Shown: positions 59,359 to 64,000 of the stretch, in pieces | Layout: each line of letters opens with the position of its first letter | Numbering within the stretch: position 1 is the stretch's first letter | Notes under the pieces: model-generated | Seen by the model: only the letters and a program-made list of their open reading frames with translations | Databases searched by the model: none | Told to the model about the DNA's origin: nothing | Translations under genes and position numbers: made by a program | Assembly (NCBI RefSeq): GCF_010015445.1 | Contig: NC_053116.1 | Location: 29,598,285 to 29,662,284 of the forward strand | Direction of reading: 5' to 3' | Source of the DNA: Perca fluviatilis | Lineage: Eukaryota; Chordata; Actinopteri; Perciformes; Percidae | DNA length: 64,000 nucleotides

Positions 59359-61856
59359 AAGGGGCACTCCTGCAAATGCACTTGTATGTATATAGTGTTG
59401 GGAATTGTGAGAGACATGCTAAAAAAGGATGGTCAAAATTGACCCCACTGACATCATCATTCATTTTTTTTTGTCTTTTCAGAGCCACAGAATTCAATTC
59501 AATTCAATTCAATTTTATTTATAGTATCAAATCATAACAAAAGTTATCTCGAGACACTTTACAGATAGAGTAGGTCTAGACCACACTCTATAATTTCCAA
59601 AACCCCAACAATTACAGTAATTCCATCAAGAGCAAGCATTAGCAGTGGCTATCGCGACAGTGGCAAGGAAAAATTCCCTTTTAGGAAGAAACCCCGGCAG
59701 ACCCAGACTCTTGGTAGGCGGTGTCTGACAGGCCAGTTGGGGGTGTGATGAACAGTGCCAATAATAGTCACATTAAAGGTCACAGTGACTTCGAAGGTCA
59801 TCGTGGAAGTTCATGTCATAGCAGGGCACATCGTGTCATACTGAGTAGTGCAGTCCCCTATACCGGATCCAGACTACTCTGTGCATAGGAACATCACAGC
59901 AGGACGTTGCGGGATGTAGCGTGGCGCTGCAGAGCATGGGTGGATGCGGCGGATGCAGCAGGACGCAGCAGGACGCAGCAGGACGCGGCCGGGAATTGCA
60001 GAGAATCGCAGAGCATAGCTCTGCGAAGAAGAAACATAAGGACTCCGGGGAGTAAACTCCCCAGAGCTAGATTAGTAACAAGCAATTCTGGGACAGGATG
60101 CATACAAAAGTAACAAGTAGAGATGAGAGAGCAGCTCAGTGTATCAAAGGAAGGAAACAGCCTCCCCTGCAGTCTGGAATTGTAATAGCATAACTAAGAG
60201 AGGCAGGTTAGAGAGAGGTGCCTGGTCGGGCTAGAACTCTCCCCAACCGGATCGGGCTGTACTGGCTTGCCTCCCTCTACTCTTGCTATATTATTAATTA
60301 TACAGTATATAAAACTGATGACTACGAGGAGAAGCAGGTGGGCCGGGTTAGGTGGACGCTGCGACTCCTCACTCCCTAACTATAAGCTTTGTCAAAGTGG
60401 AGGGTTTTCAGTTTACTCTTAAATGTGGCGACGGTGTCTGCCCCTCGAACCCAGACTGGAAGCTGGTTCCACAGAAGCGGAGCCTGATAGCTGAAGGCCC
60501 TGGCCCCCAGTCTACTTCCAGAGACTCTAGGAACCACAAGTAGCCCCGCATTCCAGGAGCGCAGTGCTCTAGTGGGACAATAAGGTACTAAGAGCTCTTC
60601 TAGGTATGATAGTGCTTGACCATTTAGAGCTTTGTAAGTCAGGAGGAGGATTTTAAATTCGATCCTAGATTTCACAGGAAGCCAATGCAGAGAAGCGAAT
60701 ACAGGAGAAATATGATCTCTTCTCTTAGTTCTCGTCAGAACACGTGCTGCAGCATTCTGGATCAGCTGGAGCGTCTTAAGGGACTTATTTGGGCAACCTG
60801 ATAATAAGGAATTGCAGTAATCTAGTCTAGAAGTAACGAATGCATGGACTAGTTTTTCAGCATCGTTTTGAGACAGGATATTCCTAATTTTGGCAATGTT
60901 ACGGAGATGGAAAAAGGCTATTCTTGAGGTTTGTTTAGGGGCGGGGCGTTGAAGGATAAATCCTGATCAAAAATAACTCCCAAATTTCTGACAGCAGTGC
61001 TGGAGGCCAGGGCAATACCATCCAGAGTAGCTATATCTTCGAAAACGAAGTGGTGTGCGTTGGTCCTATCACAATAACTTCCGTTTTGTCTGAGTTTAAC
61101 ATCAGGAAGTTGTGGGTCATCCAGGATTTTATATCCTCAATAGACGTTTGAAGTCTTGCTGACCACTTTCATCTGGCTTAATTGACAGATATAATTGGGT
61201 ATCGTCTGCGTAACAGTGATAGTTAATTGAGTGTTTCCTAATAATATGGCCTAGAGGAAGCATATATAAGGAAAATAGAATTGGTCCAAGCACTGAGCCT
61301 TGAGGAACGCCATGGCTAACTTTGGCGTGCTTGGAGGGTTTATCGTTAATGTTAACAAATTGGGATCGCTCAGAGAAATAAGACTTAAACCAGCTAAGTG
61401 CAATTCCTTTAATTCCGACTAAGTGTTCGAATCTCTGTAACAGGAGTGTATGGTCAATAGTGTCAAATGCAGCACTAAGATCTAGTAAAACAAGAATGGA
61501 GACAAGTCCTTTGTCTGCAGCTGTTAGAAGGTCGTTAGTAATTTTCACCAGTGCCGTCTCTGTGCTATGATTCTTTCTAAATCCTGATTGAAAATCATCA
61601 AATAAACTGTTGCTATGTAGAAAATCACATAACTGATTAGCAACCACCTTCTCAAGGATCTTGGATAGAAAAGGAAGGTTAGATATAGGTCTATAGTTTG
61701 CTAAGACCTCAGGATCCAGGGTCGGTTTTTTCAGAAGAGGTTTTATCACAGCTATTTTATATCACAGAAGACATTATACAATTATTTTCCTATGCTGGTG
61801 ATGAGTGCACTCATTTGTATGCATCAAATTGGTTGAGTACCCCTTTAAGTGACATG
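59359..61856. mobile_element. Inverted-repeat element split by a LINE
   Basis: AAAGGGGCACTCCTGCAA at the left and, inverted, AAAGGGGTACTCAACCAA at the right bracket about 230 bp of older sequence into which the LINE at 59493-61762 inserted. Its own family is not known. Confidence 0.5.
59493..61762 (-). mobile_element. 5'-truncated L2/CR1-type LINE with target duplication CACAGAA
   Basis: It is flanked by CACAGAA (59486-59492 and 61763-61769). The 3' end on the minus strand is a (AATTG)n tail, usual for this group. The reverse transcriptase starts mid-domain (VIKPLLKKP, NYRPISNLPFLSKILEKVV) and keeps LLDLSAAFDTIDH, HGVPQGSVLGPILFSLYM and the catalytic YADD. The frame is lost after about 206 codons (61749-61129). 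The C-terminal part reappears at 60675-60376 (LLWNQLPVWVRG). The element is dead. Confidence 0.85.
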
Positions 61857-61869
61857 ATGGATGATGAAT

Positions 61870-64000
61870 GTCACAACTGAACTGTTAAAAAAGGCTGTTT
61901 TAAATAATATACTTGAAGTGGACCAGATTACTGATTTTTTTTATTATTATTTAAATAAAGCTTGATGATGCACAAAAGTCTCTCACAATTTGGCTTAATG
62001 GTGTTTTTGTGGTTTTGGGTGGAGGATTCTTCTTCATCTCCCTCTTCCTTTTGTCTTATTTAATGTCAGTGATTTTCATCTGGCTTGTCTGACTTTGTAA
62101 AATCATGCTCAAAAAGAATAACTTTCTTCTTTCATTCATTTCAACATCTGCTCTTTTCAGTTGCTGTTAGATGAAACTGGGGACCCGTGGGCAACACTCA
62201 GTCACTGCATTCACAAAACAATAGCAACAACACTATTTCCTTCCACCCAACCACCCAATCATGACACAAACCACATGAGCAAATCCTCATACATTTTTTA
62301 ACATTTGTATGTGGAAGGAAAAGCAACCTTGCAGGGCAACTTGTTGATGGAACAACAGGTGTTTAGTGACAGTGTAAACAAAGCCACCTCATCCTGAATG
62401 TCTGGTTTCTTTCTGCTGCAGGGGAGTCCCTTCACTTCATCTTGTGGTATTTTCCACCAAAACATCTAAACCTGATAGTTTAGGGGACAAAGAGGAGCAA
62501 TGATATTATTTTGTCAGTGTGATGAATAATCCACCTATAAACTAAAAGCTAAGAAGAAAGTTAGTTTTTCATGTTTAAAAAAAAAAAGGGTTTAACGTTA
62601 GGTTTAAAGTTTTATTACATTTAACAATACCGTTTTTTGTTTTACACTAAGTGATCAAACTATAGAAGTTAATGTGGACTGTGAGTGTAACAAACAGCTG
62701 TGTTATATTCAAAATTCAAGGTTCACTTACAGGAATTCTCAATCATATCCCACAGCCTTCATCCAGTATGTGAACTGGTTAAGACTTTTTTTTATTGCAG
62801 TTATGTGTTCCTAAGTTTGACAATAAATATAACATGCAAACTCACTGTTAACCTGGTTGTTTACTGTAACCAGGCAATAGTGTAAACATATTGAATGTCT
62901 GACCGAACCAACCAGTACAACTTGTTGATAACCTAAAACTGGCATCTGAGGCAGCATGGGATGAGATCCTGCTTCAAGCTACCTTGTGGCTGAATTTCTA
63001 CCATCTTCATGGATGCTGTTCTATCCCTCCACTTGGGGTCAGTTTCCTTATGAAGATCAATTAAAGGGGCTTGTGGAGTTAACAAAATGTATGTTTACAC
63101 TCAGTTTTACCCACCAAAACACATTGTGTGCATTCTTGAGGTCTAACAAACGTGTCGAACGCATTTCAATGTAAAACATTTACAATCCCATTATCCACCA
63201 ATCTTCTTCCCTGCCTTTGCTGGTGCATTGCAGCATATCTTGACGTGTTATCGCCACCTATTGATCAGTGGAATAGTGTAAAATAATTGGTACTGTAGGA
63301 CAGCGTATCGCATCACCTGCATTCACACACGCAAGCATGGGCATCCTCGTATACTAGATAAAAAAAACGGGGACACATTTTTAGAAAACAGCTCATTGTA
63401 CTACTAGAGGTGAAAAACTCCCAAAGGGAACCTTTAGAGAATAAGGCTGGCGATATTGTATATTTTTCTGATTGTTAGCTTATCCTATGAAAAGACCAAA
63501 ATCAATCAGGCCAAAGTCTGTCTCTCTGCTTTCCAACTTCCCTACCCTTTCTGTGGTACATACAAAAAAAGTAAAAGTCCAAATTATTTCCCTAAACAGC
63601 TGGACACTGTAGTTCTTAGCTAACATTACTCAAACAGTAATACATAATATATTTCTTGGGGACTATTTTCTACTGTGGATTAGTACATATTTGCTGCTGT
63701 ATCAAGTCTTCACAGCAGCAGGAATGTGCGAGATTAACTGAACATAAACTACAGTTCCCATGTTCATGGTAACCTAGGCAACAATGGACTCTATGCCACA
63801 GAGGAATAAGATGTATCAGGCTTTGGCTACACAGACAATACCTGTTGGTAGGAACAATCCACTGGTGGTTTTGATGTTTTCATCAGATTTACTGACAACA
63901 AGGGACATTTAGAATACCACCAACATGATCCTGAATAAACATTTGTTTAGCACTTTTCAAATAAAGAGGAAGTGTTAGTAAACTTATGAAAAGGTGAAAA
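61870..64000. other. Right edge, no gene seen
   Basis: It holds only the repeat copy at 63135-63340 and non-coding sequence. No exon is supported. Confidence 0.4.
63135..63340. repeat. Diverged interspersed repeat (sister of 17540-17790)
   Basis: GAGGTCTAACAAACGTGT, CTTCTTCCCTGCCTTTGCTGG and CAGTGGAATAGTGT occur in the same order as in the ttll10 intron copy. Confidence 0.55.

Noticed and set aside
59907..60113. Open frames over a GGACGCAGCA minisatellite
   Set aside because: They lie inside the 3' region of the LINE and reflect the tandem repeat.

Overview
The window is vertebrate chromosomal DNA from a ray-finned fish, most likely a percomorph. The evidence is small exons with consensus splice sites, dense (AC)n/(GT)n microsatellites, L2/CR1-type LINE remnants, a Harbinger-type element, many short inverted-repeat elements of kinds common in teleosts, and proteins that look like fish orthologues of human genes. 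No bacterial or viral replicon is present.

Everything recognisable as a gene lies on the minus strand. From right to left (the direction of transcription) there are three units. (1) The microRNA cluster miR-200b / miR-200a / miR-429 lies at about 37.0-35.4 kb; all three 22-nt mature products and their 5p arms are visible. A GC-rich, E-box-rich stretch 4-5 kb upstream (40.9-41.8 kb) is the best promoter candidate. (2) ttll10, a tubulin tyrosine ligase-like polyglycylase, has 11 coding exons between 19635 and 11737 that join in frame into 712 residues with the ATP-grasp catalytic residues intact. One or two further 5' exons are likely. (3) A tandem pleckstrin-homology gene, closest in layout to PLEKHN1, starts at 10588 with an N-myristoylation-type MGCC start and runs off the left edge. 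Seven exons are visible, including two matching 147-nt exons that suggest the two PH modules arose by exon duplication. The miR-200b/200a/429-TTLL10 order and strand match the human 1p36.33 region, so this is conserved microsynteny.

Region by region: 1-10.6 kb is the PH gene, its introns packed with a 1.7-kb AT-rich minisatellite, a large imperfect inverted duplication and nested elements. 10.6-11.7 kb is a short intergenic gap. 11.7-20.7 kb is ttll10. 20.7-34.8 kb holds repeats (a 700-bp foldback element, TTAA-flanked miniature elements, a decayed LINE with an SGNH/esterase-type segment) and a CpG-rich stretch near 26.3-27.1 kb. 34.8-42 kb is the miR-200 locus. 42-64 kb is gene-free as far as I can see; it holds two more foldback elements, a 629-bp Harbinger-type element with a MADF exon and TTA target duplication, a 5'-truncated L1-like LINE with target duplication, and an L2/CR1-type LINE nested inside another inverted-repeat element.

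I found no tRNA or rRNA gene, CRISPR array or operon. The most valuable content is the epithelial miR-200 locus with its candidate ZEB-responsive control region, and the trinucleotide repeat between two of its hairpins. I could not run alignments, so repeat family names rest on recognition of termini, target duplications and coding scraps.
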